From Oscarella lobularis (Eukaryota > Porifera > Homoscleromorpha > Homosclerophorida > Oscarellidae): a stretch of DNA of 64,000 nucleotides. Within the stretch, counting starts at the first letter, position 1. Each line of letters opens with the position of its first letter. Location of the stretch: positions 1,488,001-1,552,000 of the forward strand of contig NC_089194.1 in the NCBI RefSeq assembly GCF_947507565.1. The letters are read 5' to 3'. The notes beneath the pieces are model-generated. The model did no database searches. It was not told where the DNA came from and saw nothing but the letters and a program-made list of their open reading frames with translations. This document shows positions 37,827 through 49,159 of this stretch, piece after piece. Made by a program: the position numbers and the translations under genes.

Positions 37827-38903
37827 TTAATCAGTCAAAACGACGGGGATAATAACAGCGAAGCACATAATAACAAGCGACGAACTAAGGGACGAACTAA
37901 GCGACGGACTAAGGGACGAACTAAGCGACGGACTAGGCGACGGACTAGGCGACGGACTAGGCGACGGACTAGGCGACGGAGCATCGCTCCCATCTGTAAT
38001 AAAGAACTAAATTCTTTTTTTATGGCGGCACAAGAAAATTTACCCTCCTGCACCACCGGAATTTCCTCGCTGTAAATGCCTTCCAGCCCCGTAACGGCGG
38101 CAACTCTCACGAAAAACCTATCGTTCGTAACATTTGGCAGGTGAATAACAGCTGAAAGTTCGTTCCTTTTGGTCAAATGAATGATATCGACTTTGTTGAT
38201 GCGGTCCCGCACTCGAATCTTGTAGCCGGTCAGAATGCCCTGAAGAGAATCCGACGGCGGCGGCGACCACGACACCTTTAGTGCGTCGCTGCTCGCCCAT
38301 TCCACTGTGACGTTTCGCGGTGGTTCGAGTGGCGCTGCGCGGAAAAACGCGAATAAGAAAACGAAACAATTAATTAATGCATGCATGCATGCGTGCCCTT
38401 CTTAATCCTTCTTCTTACTTCCTTCACCCGTCGTTATGTTCGTTATTGCTGGCAATCCTTCATCGCCATTTTTGTCGACAGCGGAAAGTATGAAAAAGTA
38501 GCGAGTGTAGAATCCTTCGGGGGGAGAGGAAAAACTATAAGACCTCCTCGGATTAGCTACGCGTTGTGGACTTACTGAGACCCTCGACTTGGTGTACGGT
38601 TTCGTTGCCATTCACTGTCGTTGTCTTCTCCGAGTCCAGCGAATCGGCGGGATAATAGCGAAGCCGATATTCCTTCACGCGAGCGCGCTCCGGTTCCGAT
38701 GCAATCCATCCGAGGTAGACCTGGTTCCCAATAAACGTACCCAACTTCGCTTCAAGAAGACGCGGTTTAGGTAGTGGAGCACCTTGAACAAAGTACGCGT
38801 GAGACCCCTTCTTAGTTAGTTAATTGTCCTGTTCAGTTCCGGGCTTACCTTCGCCGAAGCGAACGAGAAGAAGGGAGACGATAACGACGAGCCTTTCGCG
38901 CAT
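37827..38903 (-). CDS. FN3 membrane protein, paralogue B (altered stalk, lost cytoplasmic tail)
   Basis: ATG at 38903 (same start context as paralogue A). Both FN3 domains are retained (IGNQVYLGWIASEPERARV; PPRNVTVEWASSDALKVSWS; FFVRVAAVTGLEGIYSEEI). The last exon begins in the same phase (G/AT) but encodes DGSDAPSPSPSPSPSPSPSL and further Ser/Leu/Pro, from a 12-bp minisatellite, then SSLVIMCFAVIIPVVLTD and a stop (TAA, 37829-37827). Relative to A, a 1-nt loss in the TM exon shifts the frame, so the TM is cut short and the KYDVDN tail is gone; the A-like tail is still readable in another frame. It could be a GPI/secreted or short-TM variant, or an incipient pseudogene. Confidence 0.7.
37876..37982. 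repeat. 12-bp coding minisatellite in FN3 paralogue B
   Basis: About nine units of GACGGACTAGGC / GACGAACTAAGC type. In the minus-strand reading frame they give alternating Pro-Ser and Ser-Leu. Paralogue A has only GDDSSLV at this point, so the array arose after the duplication. Confidence 0.9.
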
Positions 38904-39740
38904 TTTGTGTACTGTAACAGTGTCAAAATGATTTGGGATTAGAATCGGGATTCGGGTCGGGATTCAGTGGGATTAGGAATCGGTGTTGACGCGTAGCAGC
39001 GTTGTAGCAGAGATAGAGAAGGAGACCAAGGAACCGATCTGTTTCGATCGCTCTATTCCGAAGACCTCGGTCGAATAGAAGTGGCTTTTGGGAAAGAGTA
39101 AGCAGTCGAAACAGATCAGTTAATCGGATAGCTGTAGGACGTGCGAAACGGGTGCGAACGAATGATCTTAGTAGAGCCCATACGTCATAATAGGCGGAGT
39201 TACAGGTGTAAAAGGAGCGGTACCTTACCCTCCAAGGATCGGTAACATCCGGGGGAGAGAGGGTCTGGAACCGACGCGTGTTTTCACGAAAAAAGTGTCC
39301 GGGTGGTCGGACACTTTTTTTACCCGGACACGTACTTGTCTTTCTCTGATCGCTATTGGTGTAGATTGTACGTATGTCACCTTCCGCATCAGGATATACT
39401 TCAGGATATTAACTACGTAGAGCGCGTGCTCGATTTCGTCACAGCAACCACCCTCGTCATAACTACCGTCATCATAGCTACCTTGCAAGACCTCATGGCA
39501 AATTACTCTGTCTGGACTATTTTAGGCTATCGTCATAGGTAACCGTCATGCCAGCCGTTGTCATAGCTACCAAAGCCTCTGCAATCAGTCCATCATTTTA
39601 TTCAAAAGAACACCTGCTGCTCGTTTCCACACTACTGCACTATTAGTCTTATAGGAGACCCACTATTTGGGCAGTATCAAATCAAAAAATACAGTGCTAA
39701 TCTTCTCAAATTTTAAATAGGCGACAAAAAAAGTCCTTCG
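38904..39740. other. Spacer between FN3 paralogue B and CSGALNACT
   Basis: 5' flank of paralogue B and 3' flank of CSGALNACT. It holds GGGATTMGG-type short repeats (38930-38980), the double hairpin at 39288-39331, and the segment shared with unit 1 (39330-39740). No gene seen. Confidence 0.6.
39288..39331. other. Two overlapping, mutually exclusive hairpins
   Basis: Arms AAAAAAAGTGTCCG (39288-39301) and CGGACACTTTTTTT (39308-39321) pair perfectly (14 bp, 6-nt loop). The same left arm, as GTGTCCGGGT (39295-39304), also pairs perfectly with ACCCGGACAC (39322-39331). Absent from the corresponding place in duplication unit 1. Confidence 0.8.
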
Positions 39741-41300
39741 TCAGTTCTCTCCGCTCTTCGCCATATTTTTAAACGCGAGCATTCCTAACTGGCTATGAGA
39801 CGCCTCAGCCAGAGCCTTACTTCCCAAGCACATTTTATACTGTTCCTTTGACAACTTCGGATCGCAATACTTCTCGTGATACAAATGATACATGCCGCGA
39901 TCGGTGGACCGAATCACGACGATCCCACTCTTAACGTACTTCCGATACAACTTCACGTCCTCGCCGCCCCAACCCTCAATCGACTTATCGAATCCCTTTA
40001 CGCTAATAAAGTCCGAACGATACTGACACGTCATGCCGAACCCAAAGTCCCGCCAGAACCCCGTATCGCGTCGCATAATCAATTGATCGCGCGGACGCGG
40101 CATTCTCTTATCGGCGTAAACGATACCCGGATTATATAAACTAAATACCATGGGATAATAGACTTTTTTCCCCGGTGACGCGTTGAGACGACAACGATCG
40201 AGAAAACCGACGTCGAACCAGATGTCGACGTCACAGAAGAACATGAGCACGTCATTCTGTTCCCACTTCTCGGCGCCCTCCGCTAGACCGCGCCCACGCG
40301 AAAAAGGTCCGTCGAGCGTGAGAAATTTATAGTTTCGAAAGTGATTCGATTTCGACGTCGTCTCGAGAATCGACTTGACTTCGTCGCGTCCGTCGACGCC
40401 GAAATAGACGATCGTCAAGAAGACGCGCTTGTCCTGACGTACGCACATTTCGGCGAAGACTTCCATGAAAACGCGAAATTTGTCGACGCGACCCTGGAGG
40501 GGCATGATCAGATTGATCCACTCGCGACTCTTGTCCAACGTTTCGATGTCGTGTATCTTGTGTACGGGAGCGTAGGGACGAAAGAGTTGAACGCGTCGAT
40601 AGACTTGACGTTGGGGCGTCGTGAAGAAGAGTTCGTATTGGGTGCCTAGCGTTCGATCGGCGCGCGCGTAACCGTCGAGGAGATCGTCGCGCGTTACCGG
40701 GCGACCGACGTCCGGGTTTTCCGCGTTGAGAAGCTTTAGCGCGAGTGCGACGATTTCCCCGTGCTCCTTTTTGCGCTCGCCGAACGGGCGCTCTTCGGGA
40801 CGCTTCGCCAGGCCGTCTTCGAGATGATAGAGACGGTCTTTCGTGAACGATTCCCACGGTATGACTTCGTATTCGTTGCGCATTCGCGTCGCGGGACGCG
40901 CGTTATGGCGTAGGTCTTCTTCGGAGAGTATCGGCTCCGAATCCGCTCGCATCGGGTCGATCTCGTGGGAAACAATTGCGTTCTCCGTTTCGGTTTCGCC
41001 CGCTTGAAGTTTTCTAACGAGCGACGTCTTCAAATCGAGCTGTTCGGTCAGCTCGTGATTTTCGGCACGTAGTCGTTCCATTTCCTTTCGATGCTGTTCC
41101 TCGCGCGTTCTTAGCATAGTCATAAGATACTCGGCCCGATCGTCGCAGTCTAACGAGTCGATCACAGGCGTCGCGTCGTCGATCGGAGGACGGCCACGCC
41201 CTCTTCTGCTTTGATACGTACGATATCCGAGATGAAAGCTCGCGACGAAGGCGAGCGTTGCGAAGCCAATTTTGAGTAGGGTAGAATAGGAGAACTTCAT
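39741..41300 (-). CDS. CSGALNACT1: Chondroitin sulfate N-acetylgalactosaminyltransferase
   Basis: Golgi type II enzyme that transfers the first (and chain-elongating) beta-GalNAc from UDP-GalNAc onto the proteoglycan linker or chondroitin chain. Single exon, 519 residues (family about 530-540). The ATG at 41300 is chosen because it directly precedes the TM anchor (MKFSYSTLLKIGFATLAFVA); an in-frame ATG at 41354 would add 18 polar residues. A coiled stem follows (EEQHRKEMERLRAENHELTE). Catalytic part: QGRVDKFRVFMEVFAEMCVR, the DXD motif in FFCDVDIWFDVGF, ETGFWRDFGFGMTCQYRSDF-like block (RDTGFWRDFGFG), GWGGEDVKLYRKY, HLYHEKYCD and SHSQLGML, all family hallmarks. Whether it is CSGALNACT1 or 2 cannot be told. 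Its 3' end was duplicated at 37466-37556. Confidence 0.95.
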   Translation of the reverse strand: MKFSYSTLLKIGFATLAFVASFHLGYRTYQSRRGRGRPPIDDATPVIDSLDCDDRAEYLMTMLRTREEQHRKEMERLRAENHELTEQLDLKTSLVRKLQAGETETENAIVSHEIDPMRADSEPILSEEDLRHNARPATRMRNEYEVIPWESFTKDRLYHLEDGLAKRPEERPFGERKKEHGEIVALALKLLNAENPDVGRPVTRDDLLDGYARADRTLGTQYELFFTTPQRQVYRRVQLFRPYAPVHKIHDIETLDKSREWINLIMPLQGRVDKFRVFMEVFAEMCVRQDKRVFLTIVYFGVDGRDEVKSILETTSKSNHFRNYKFLTLDGPFSRGRGLAEGAEKWEQNDVLMFFCDVDIWFDVGFLDRCRLNASPGKKVYYPMVFSLYNPGIVYADKRMPRPRDQLIMRRDTGFWRDFGFGMTCQYRSDFISVKGFDKSIEGWGGEDVKLYRKYVKSGIVVIRSTDRGMYHLYHEKYCDPKLSKEQYKMCLGSKALAEASHSQLGMLAFKNMAKSGEN

Positions 41301-41774
41301 TTCTGCTCTCGTTGCATTGCGATAACTGCACCTGTTTTTCTGCGTTGATTTCAAATCGTTCGTTGAGTGAGAAGGGCGGGGTCGGAATTTAGTTGTCCCC
41401 CCGCTTTCTGTGTTTTAGTAAGAATCTCTCTTTCGTGCTTGCCTGCTTGCCCCGTCTTCCACTGTTAGATAGGGAGAAACTAAATAGTGGGGTAGAAAAG
41501 TTCTTCTGGTCCGTGTTTTGTATGGGGCGTGGCGGAAGGAGGAAAATGCTTGTCTAAGGTTTCTTTACCGTAAAGCCGGTTCTCTTTCATATATGGCTCA
41601 CGTTGATGCTACGCTCCCGGTTCTGTGCAATATTGTCTCTTCGTTACAAATACGCGCTTTTCCAACTAATGGGCGTATCTATCATCAATCATATCGCCCA
41701 TGCTTACTATAAATTACCATATCACCAACACCAATCACTACGAAAACACTAAAACCAATATCCGCTATCACTTC
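41301..41774. other. Spacer between CENPF-like 3' end and CSGALNACT
   Basis: 474 bp containing the CSGALNACT promoter/5' UTR and the CENPF-like 3' UTR or its downstream flank. No gene or clear element seen. Confidence 0.5.
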
Positions 41775-44700
41775 CTACTGAGTTTTGCAGTCGGGTTTGT
41801 CCGACCCATCCTTGAAGTCCCTGTATTTCAACTTGGATTGTTTCTCGTCCGGCGTCAAGTTGCCTCCCCTTCGACTTCTCTTACTTGCCGGCGACATGCC
41901 CGTCCCGCTTTGTTGGCCTCGCTTCCCCGGCGTTTCCAGCGGAGGCGTTATGTATTTGATCATCAGCAGCTCCTCCGGTGTTTTATCCTCGTTTGGCGGA
42001 AGATCAGGCCAGTGCACCGACTTGGGGGTCTTCTGCGGGGCCAGTGCTTTAGCCGGCGCCGGATTCTGAACGGGTATCATCGCGTTTGACGATTTCAAAG
42101 GGGTGCTTTTCGCTTTGGCCAGCTGAGGAATTCCCGATTTTTTGAGTGCGGCTTTTTGCGCGAGAGGTTTCTCCGTTTCTTTGCATTTCTTCTCGAGTTC
42201 CTCTTCCATGAGCTTTGCCATTACTTCCGCGTCGTCTTTTTCCTGTTTGAATTTTTCTGCGTCGAGTTCGGATTTTTGGCACTCCTTTCTCGCTCTCTTT
42301 AGTTCCGCTTCAAGCTCGGTTCTCGCTTCGACGAATTCCTTTTCCTTGTACTGTATCAAGTCCTCCTGAACGGAATATTCCTGCTGGAGTCTCGTGAGTC
42401 GATTCTGTAGATACCGAATTTGATTTTTCAAATTTGCGTTGATTTCTTCGTTTTCGGCGCGCAATTTCTTAATTTCTACGATCCCCAGATTCAGTTCTTT
42501 CTTCAAAGACCCGTTGTCTGTTTCCAGCCGTGCCATCTCTTTATCTTTCTCTGCTATGAACTTCGTCTTTGCCTCCTCGTTCTTCCTCAGGGTTTTCACG
42601 AGTAAACGAGCTTCTTCCAGTTCAGAAATAAACGCTTTCTTTTCCTCTTCACCCTCTTGAATGATCAGACTGAGCTCTTTGATTTTTTCCGTGCAAGCAT
42701 CCGTTTCCTTTTCCAATTGCTGCAGCCTTTTTTTCAGCTCTCCAGCTCGACTCTCCGCATCAGTTAGAGCAGCAATCTTCGCGTTTTCTTCCTCAGTTAG
42801 CGCGATTCTCAATTCGCGTTTAGCGACCGTCAAATTTTCGATTTCATCTCGGAAAGATGCCGCTTCGATTTCGGCACGCCTCACTGCATCTTCCAACGTT
42901 TTTCCTTTAACCAAGGCCTCTCGGACTTTTGCCTCCTCAACGTCAAGCAATTCAATCAACCTCTTGTTCTCATCGGCATGCTTTTCCATTTCCTCACTCA
43001 ATTTCAATTCAATTTCGTCCCTCTTTCTATCGGCTTCGCTTTCCAGCAAGAGCAGTTGATTTTGAGCAGATTCTTTATCACGCAAAGCGGCAGACAAGTC
43101 GTTTTCTAGACTATCTGTCTTCTCCTGCAAACTCTCGCACTTTTTTCTAGTTAACGTCAGCTCCTCGACCTCAGCAACGACTTCTTTCAGATTTTTGGCT
43201 AGCTCTTCTTTCTCAGCAACGTGCTTGTCTTTCTCGAGAGCCAAGGAAATCTCCAACTTCGATTCAAGCTCAGTTAACTTCTCCTCAGCTTCAAATTTCG
43301 CCAACTCACTTATTTCTTCTCTTGCACGTGAAGCAGTGCGTTCGTTCTCCAACTGAGCTTTCTCCTCTTTCAAAGCCTGCAGACTTTCTAGAAGCTCTTT
43401 TGCATTTTTCTCGTTCTGCTGCAGATCTTCCTGCGCACGCTCCAATTTCAGCGCCAAGCTCTGGACCTCGTCGGCGTGCTTCTCTCTTTCTGCTGCATAT
43501 GCCGACGCAAACTCCAGCTCGCATTCTTTCAATTTTTCTTCCAAGACATCCTTCATCTTCTGCAAGCCCTCTGATTTATTTTGGCTCTCTTCTTCTCCTG
43601 CAAGCGCGACATTAAAGTCATTTTCCAGCCGACCGTTCTCCTCTTTCAAACGACTGAAGTTCTCCAGCAGCTCCTTCGTATTTTTCTCGCCTTGTCGCAA
43701 ATCCTCCTGAGCTTGCTCCAATTGCAGCACCAAACCTTGGACCTCATCGGCGTGCTTCTCTCTCTCCGCTGCATATTCAGACGCAGCATGCTTTGCTTTC
43801 GCTTCAAACGCCAGCTCCAATTCTCTGAACTTTGCTTTGGCCTCGTCTAGCTCGCATCTGACCAGTTCGGCGTCGGCTACGACAGCAGCCAGCTTGCTCT
43901 CCTTCGCCTGCAAATCGATCACGTCACGCTGCGCCTCTTTTACTTCTTCCTGTGCCTGCTGTAACCTAGAGACCATATCATTGTGCTCAGCAACGCTTCT
44001 CTTCTTCTCAGCCTCCAAAGTGACAGCGGCATCTTCCAATTTCAACTCCAGTTCGAGCTCTTTTTCCTCTGCCCAGCTCTCCAGCAAAGCCTTTTCTTTT
44101 TGGGCGCAATCGTTTTCACGCACGGCAGTAGCCAAGCGGCTTTCCAAACCTTCCTTCACGTCCTGCAAGCTCTTTACGGTTTGTTCTGATTGTTCAAGCT
44201 TAGCAGAAAGTAGCTCATCTCTTAGGGCATGCTTTTCCTTTTCTGCAACCAGAGCAACTTCCGTATTTTCTAACCTTAGCCTAAGGTCAAGTTCCTTTTC
44301 CTCGGCTCGATGGAGCTCGGATTTCTTTTCTTCTTCTCTAGCCACTGCAGCAGCGTAGTCACTTTGTAATTTTGTCAGATTTTCTTTCATTTCCTTCTCG
44401 CTGACTTGCAAACATGCAACAGCGTCTTGAGCCTTTTCCAGCAACACCGCAATCTCATAAACATCAGCAACGCGTTTCTCTTCCTCAGCTGCACCTCGCT
44501 CCAGCTCCAACTTGAGCTCACTTTCTTTCTCTGCAGCCTTGGCCTTGACGAGGCACAGCTCCGATTTTGCCGCAGTCACGTCGCTCTGAAGGCTCGCTGT
44601 CTCCTCCTCCAAACGCCTAAACTCCTTCTCCGTCGTCTTCAATTCGTTTTGGGCTTGTTCCAATTGCGAAACGATCTCGCAACGCTCAGCGGCATGCGTC

Positions 44701-46467
44701 TCCTTTTCAATGGCCAGCTCCTTCTCCAGCTCAAGCTCTTTATCACGAGCTACTTTCTCTCTAGCTGAAACTGTAGCCAAATCATTCTTTATGCTAGACA
44801 AGTCATCTTTCGCCTTCTCGTAGCTGTTTTTCCAATGAATGGCCTCGTCACGGGCTTGATTCAGTTGCAAGAGCGCTTGCTTCATTTCCGCGTCGCACCG
44901 TTCTTTCTCGACTTCCAAAGCCTGTAAATTATCACGAAGACGTTCTTCTTTAGCCAAGGAAGCAGCCAATTTTTCTTCTAAGCGAGCGTTCTCAATCTCA
45001 ATGACACTAAGAGAATTTCTCTCCTTTTCCAAGTCTCTGATCACTTCCTCCAACTTCTTCGTTGTTTCTACGGTCTCCCTTTCAAACGCCTTTGACTTTT
45101 CTTTCCATTTTTCAACTCCTTGCTCCAGCAATTCGACCCGTTCCTCAGCGCGTTGTTGAAACTCTTCCGTTTCTTCTAGATCCATTTGAATCGTTTCTAA
45201 TTTGAATTCCAGCTTTCTGACGTCTTGCTCCTTCTCCATCAATTCTTTCTTCATTTTCTCAGCGCTCTTTTCAAGGGCTTTTACTTGTGCTTCGAGCAAC
45301 TCTCTTTCAGCCGGCAAATTTTTGACAAAATCGTCTTTCTCAGTCATTGTATCACTAGTGGGATTCAATTTCTTATCCTCTTCTATTGCGGTGTTGCCCT
45401 GCTTCTCTAAAGCCGTTTGCAGTTCTTGAGTCAAATTCAGAACTTTCATTTCCAATTCTTGCGCATGTTCAATCATGGTAAAATTGTCGCTTCCGCTTTT
45501 TTTCAATTTGTTCCTCAGCGTTTCGCACTCCTCTGCGAATCTCTCGTTCTCCGTCTTTAGTTCTGCAACCTCACGTTCAAAGCCAGTCACGCGTTCAGCC
45601 AAACTCTTATTTCTGACGTCACAATCGCGCCATTCCGTCTCCTTCTTTTCAAGACTCGCTGCTATTTCTTTACCCTTCGCTTCAACGTTTTCTTTGGCCT
45701 CCTTCAGCCCTGCTATTTCGTTTCTCAATAATTCTAAGTCAGCAAACGTTTTCCTACTCTTCTCGATATCATCATTAGCAACTTTAAGCTGAGCCTTCAG
45801 CTCGTTCACACCAGCATCTCCAGCCTCTTTCAAACGTCGCAACTCCTCGCGACTTTCATCCAAAGCATGACTCAATTTCCTACATAATTAATAATCTAAT
45901 TAATTAATGAACCACGAGGATTGCACGCTGTAACCTTCGCTCCTGTTCCTGTTCTCGTAGCAGCTGCTCGTTTTTCGATCTCTCTCGCGTCTCCCTCTGC
46001 AAAAGCGTTTGATATTCGCTCAATTTCCGCTCTAATCCAGACGCTTTCTCGGCTTGAAGTCCAAGAGCCTCCTTTTGTTTCTCGGCGTCGTTCAGAAGTC
46101 GATTTACCCGCTCCAAATCGGCTTTAAAGCGCTGCTTGTCATGCAATTCCGACTCGAAACTTGCTTTAGAGCGTTGATATTGATCTTGAGCGCAATGGGC
46201 GTCGTTCTGGGCTTTGCGCTTCGCTTTTTCCAGCGATTCGCACTGATCGACGAGTTTACGGACGTCGCGCTTCTGATCGGCGACTATTGCACGTTCGCTT
46301 TCGACTGCCTGCTTCTGCTTTTCGACTATCGACTTCAAATTTTCGATTTGATTTTGCTTCTGCTGCGCGTCTTTCTTCAAACGATCGACGTAGTCTTCGA
46401 GTTCGTCGATTTTTTGTACGGCATTGTGAGGGAGATCCTGCTTCCACTGGTCTTTCGCCCAGCTCAT
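41775..46467 (-). CDS. CENPF: CENP-F-like mitotic coiled-coil protein
   Basis: Two exons (46467-45935 and 45879-41775; AG/G junction gives ...QERR/KLSHALDE in phase), 1,545 residues. The start at 46467 gives MSWAKDQWKQDLPHNAVQKI, then DELEDYVDRLKKDAQQKQNQ, which matches the conserved N-terminus of CENP-F (MSWA..W...LP..A.QKI.ELE...D.LKK). Nearly the whole protein is heptad coiled coil. The C-terminal 130 residues are basic, Pro/Ser/Thr-rich, with LETPGKRG, SPASKRSRRG and LTPDEK, plausible CDK sites and NLS. Human CENP-F is about twice as long, and I cannot recognise its internal repeats or Nde1-binding region. CENP-F works at the outer kinetochore, nuclear envelope and mitochondria, binding microtubules. 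Internal coiled coil alone would be non-specific; the call rests on the N-terminus. Confidence 0.82.
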
Positions 46468-46733
46468 CGTCCTTTCGCACTCTAGTACACACTGCACCGA
46501 TATTCGAACGGATCGCGGCAACTGATTGGCTGGTTCAGATGGTGGCCCCGGATGTTCAGTCAGCACTCTCGTTGCGGCGTTGTAGGCGTCGTAAGCGCCT
46601 CAATAGTGCCGTGGCCAGTGGATCGAGGACTACGCACGACACAAATAAAGCCATCGCGGATTGCTTACGTCTTGATGACGTCGTGAATAGACAAAAAAGT
46701 GCGTTTTTATGCATTGAGTCGATGCAAGCCTAG

Positions 46734-47970
46734 CTACGCTTCTTCGTTTTCTGCCTCAGCTCCAGTATAACTCCAGACAAGCTTGGAAAATACTTCGCAA
46801 TGTAAGTAAAACCCAATTCTGGGTTTGCAGAAATCCAAGACTAGGGTATGCAGCAGCCCAACTTAGTTCTCACGTTTCACGCTAAATATATCTTTCCTAC
46901 CTCTCTCACATTGTTAGTCATGGCCGCCAGAGCAATCTCAGCAAACCTAGGGGTCAACTATTAGTTAAGCAAGTTGGGGATCAACTCATTTGGGTAGGGG
47001 TACCTTCTGGGAGACATGCCATTATCAATTCTTTCAAGACTTTCCCCACGTGGAGTTCCATCAAACCTCATCGCCTTTTTCAGTATTTCCGTCTGGACAG
47101 GCCCGGGCAAAATGTCAACAACTGAAACATTTCGACAAAAAACCTTACACAAAAAACCTGATAATTACAGCAATTTTTAATTTGCAAGAAATCACCTCTA
47201 ATCGCAGAGCCTCCATGTATCCCATAAGGGCATGCTTAGATGCACAGTAGTAAGCAAGGCTTGGAGTTGAAGCCACTCCAGAAAGGGAATTGATGTTCAC
47301 AATTTGCCCTTGCCTTCTTTCAAGCATATCTAACAATAACAATTCCGGGTTTCTCTATTAATTAATTAGCAAATTTAATTACCTGGTAGCACTGCCTTGG
47401 TGATTGTTACAGCCCCAAAATAATTGACCTCCATTATCTTTCGATTGACTGAGTCCAATGTCGTTTCCACGTATGATCGATGAGATATCCCAGCATTGTT
47501 GATCAGGACGTCGATAGGACGATCGAAGAGAGCCTTGGCTCTCTCTCCAATGCCTGTGAGCGATGGGTTATCGTTCAAGTCACATGGTAAAACTCTACAA
47601 TATATGATAAGATACACTGTATCAAATCTCGGATTGTCCTTATCACTTCGCTTTGTCCGGCTTAGCCAAGCTCAATCGAGCCTTTTCTAAGCTGTCTTTG
47701 TGGCGGGAGGATAGGATCAAAAAAGCACCGTCTTCAGATAGGACTTTAGCAAGGCCCAAGCCAACTATGAGACATTTTTTGGCATACAGTACTACTGCAT
47801 ATGTACTGCTACTCACTCCCTGCTGACGCTCCTGTTAGCCAGACGACTTTGTCTTTGTAGTAGCCCTGTTTTCGAGATCGTAGGTAAAGGGTCAGGTTTC
47901 TATCCGTCTTGTAAAGGAAGTAGAGACAGATGAAAGCGAAGGAGAAACCGACAAGGGCGAGATAAAGCAT
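46734..47970 (-). CDS. DHRS7: DHRS7-like membrane short-chain dehydrogenase/reductase
   Basis: Start at 47970 gives an N-terminal membrane anchor (MLYLALVGFSFAFICLYFLY). Then KDKVVWLTGASAG (TGxxxGxG cofactor site, 47860-47815), DVLINNAGISHRS (NNAG, near 47500), QGQIVNINSLSGVASTPSLA with the catalytic Ser (near 47300), YYCASKHALMGYMEALRLEV with catalytic YxxxK (near 47250), and VDILPGPVQTEILKKA (PGPV, near 47100). The last exons give RFAEIALAAMTNNVRE/SWISANPELGFTYIAKYF, ending at 46734; this SW/WI motif followed by a C-terminal hydrophobic stretch is typical of DHRS7. NADP(H)-dependent oxidoreductase of the ER; substrate unknown. About six exons, about 330 residues. Same strand as CENPF-like, 266 bp upstream of it. 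Confidence 0.88.
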
Positions 47971-49159
47971 CGGGACGTCACAGGCGCCGTCGGCCGTCGT
48001 CGTCTCTTTGTACACCGATTACGTAATCAATTTTACTGAAGTGCGCTACTAAAGTAAGGCTAAAGGACTGAAGACCATTCTGCGACAGCTTGTCGAATCC
48101 CAGGCTAATTTGGTGTAAGTGATGACGAATATGACCACTTCTCGAAAGTCGGTCACATTCTGCTGTAGTCTAGCTGAGTAATGGTCGCACGTAATTTGCT
48201 TTGGGGCTTCGCACATTGCGTTTTCGTCCTAGACGACGTACTATCAGCAGAAGGGATGTCTGAAAAATACATCGGAATTTTTTGATGTTCCATCGAGGAT
48301 TCGATTTCGTAGAGTTGTCCTTATTAGCTCCTAGCGCCTCGTTTTATGGCACCCTGTAACTACTTGAACCCTGTACGCTCCCTCGTGTCTAAAAATCCTC
48401 AGTAAGAATAAGAAAGGAGTGAAGTCACACGTTTCCCCAAAGGGGGCCCTCATCCACTACTAAGCAACCTCCTTCTTTCAGATTTGCATTTTACCACCTC
48501 TGCGTAATCACGCGCGATCACGCATGCAGAGAGGCAATTACGGAGGCGTATGGGTACACAGTTGCTTCATAAATGACTGCGAACGCTCAAGAGACATTGT
48601 CCTTCGTCCGCCTTGCCAAGGGCAGTGTCTCTTGACCCAGGGACCAGACAAGTTGTTTGGTTCGAAGACAGTTTTCTCAAAGGGGCCGGACCCTATTTGC
48701 ACTTTCTCGTGCAATCGCTCGCAATCGCCATATAGATGCGTCATGTCGGTCATGCGACTACTCCAAACATTCCAACGCAAATTGGAGATAAAAAAATTTG
48801 AGACAAAGACTAACACTGAAGTGCTCCGTTCTATTCTTTACCTGTCGACAGTCTTACAGCGAATAGACACTCGTAACACAATCACGACTCCTCTTCAACT
48901 CTCAAATCGAATTGTGGCAACTCCACATCACCTAGAAGCAGGTTTCTACCAGAACCGAAACAAATCCAGAGGCTTGGCCGGATATGCTTGTCGCTCCACC
49001 CGCTCCCACTCAAATACCTGAATGCGGATATTAGGAGGCGTATTCGAACGTTCCCGACCACACTGTAGCATCGACCGGTGACGACGGCCGCAAATCGCCC
49101 ACCTTACGGCCGGCTTCGCCTTCTCAAAGAGTAGATATTCGATTTTCGGATAGCGAGGG
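47971..49159. other. Intergenic region between DHRS7-like and the hydrolase-ABCG gene
   Basis: 1.19 kb between two divergent genes, so both promoters must lie here. Open frames (for example 48524-49021 +) have no recognisable domain or codon bias. No repeats or RNA genes recognised. Confidence 0.55.

Noticed and set aside
39288-39321. Rho-independent terminator (GC stem plus T7)
   Set aside because: Shape fits, but the genome is eukaryotic with spliced genes, and the T-run is part of the symmetric arm.
43837-44358. Ser-rich 173-residue plus-strand frame and several similar ones between 42100 and 46700
   Set aside because: Antisense shadows of the CENPF-like coiled coil: Glu/Lys-rich codons read backwards give Ser/Leu/Phe. 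No independent support.
48524-49021. 165-residue plus-strand frame in the intergenic region
   Set aside because: No recognisable domain, composition like surrounding non-coding DNA, overlaps equal-sized antisense frames.
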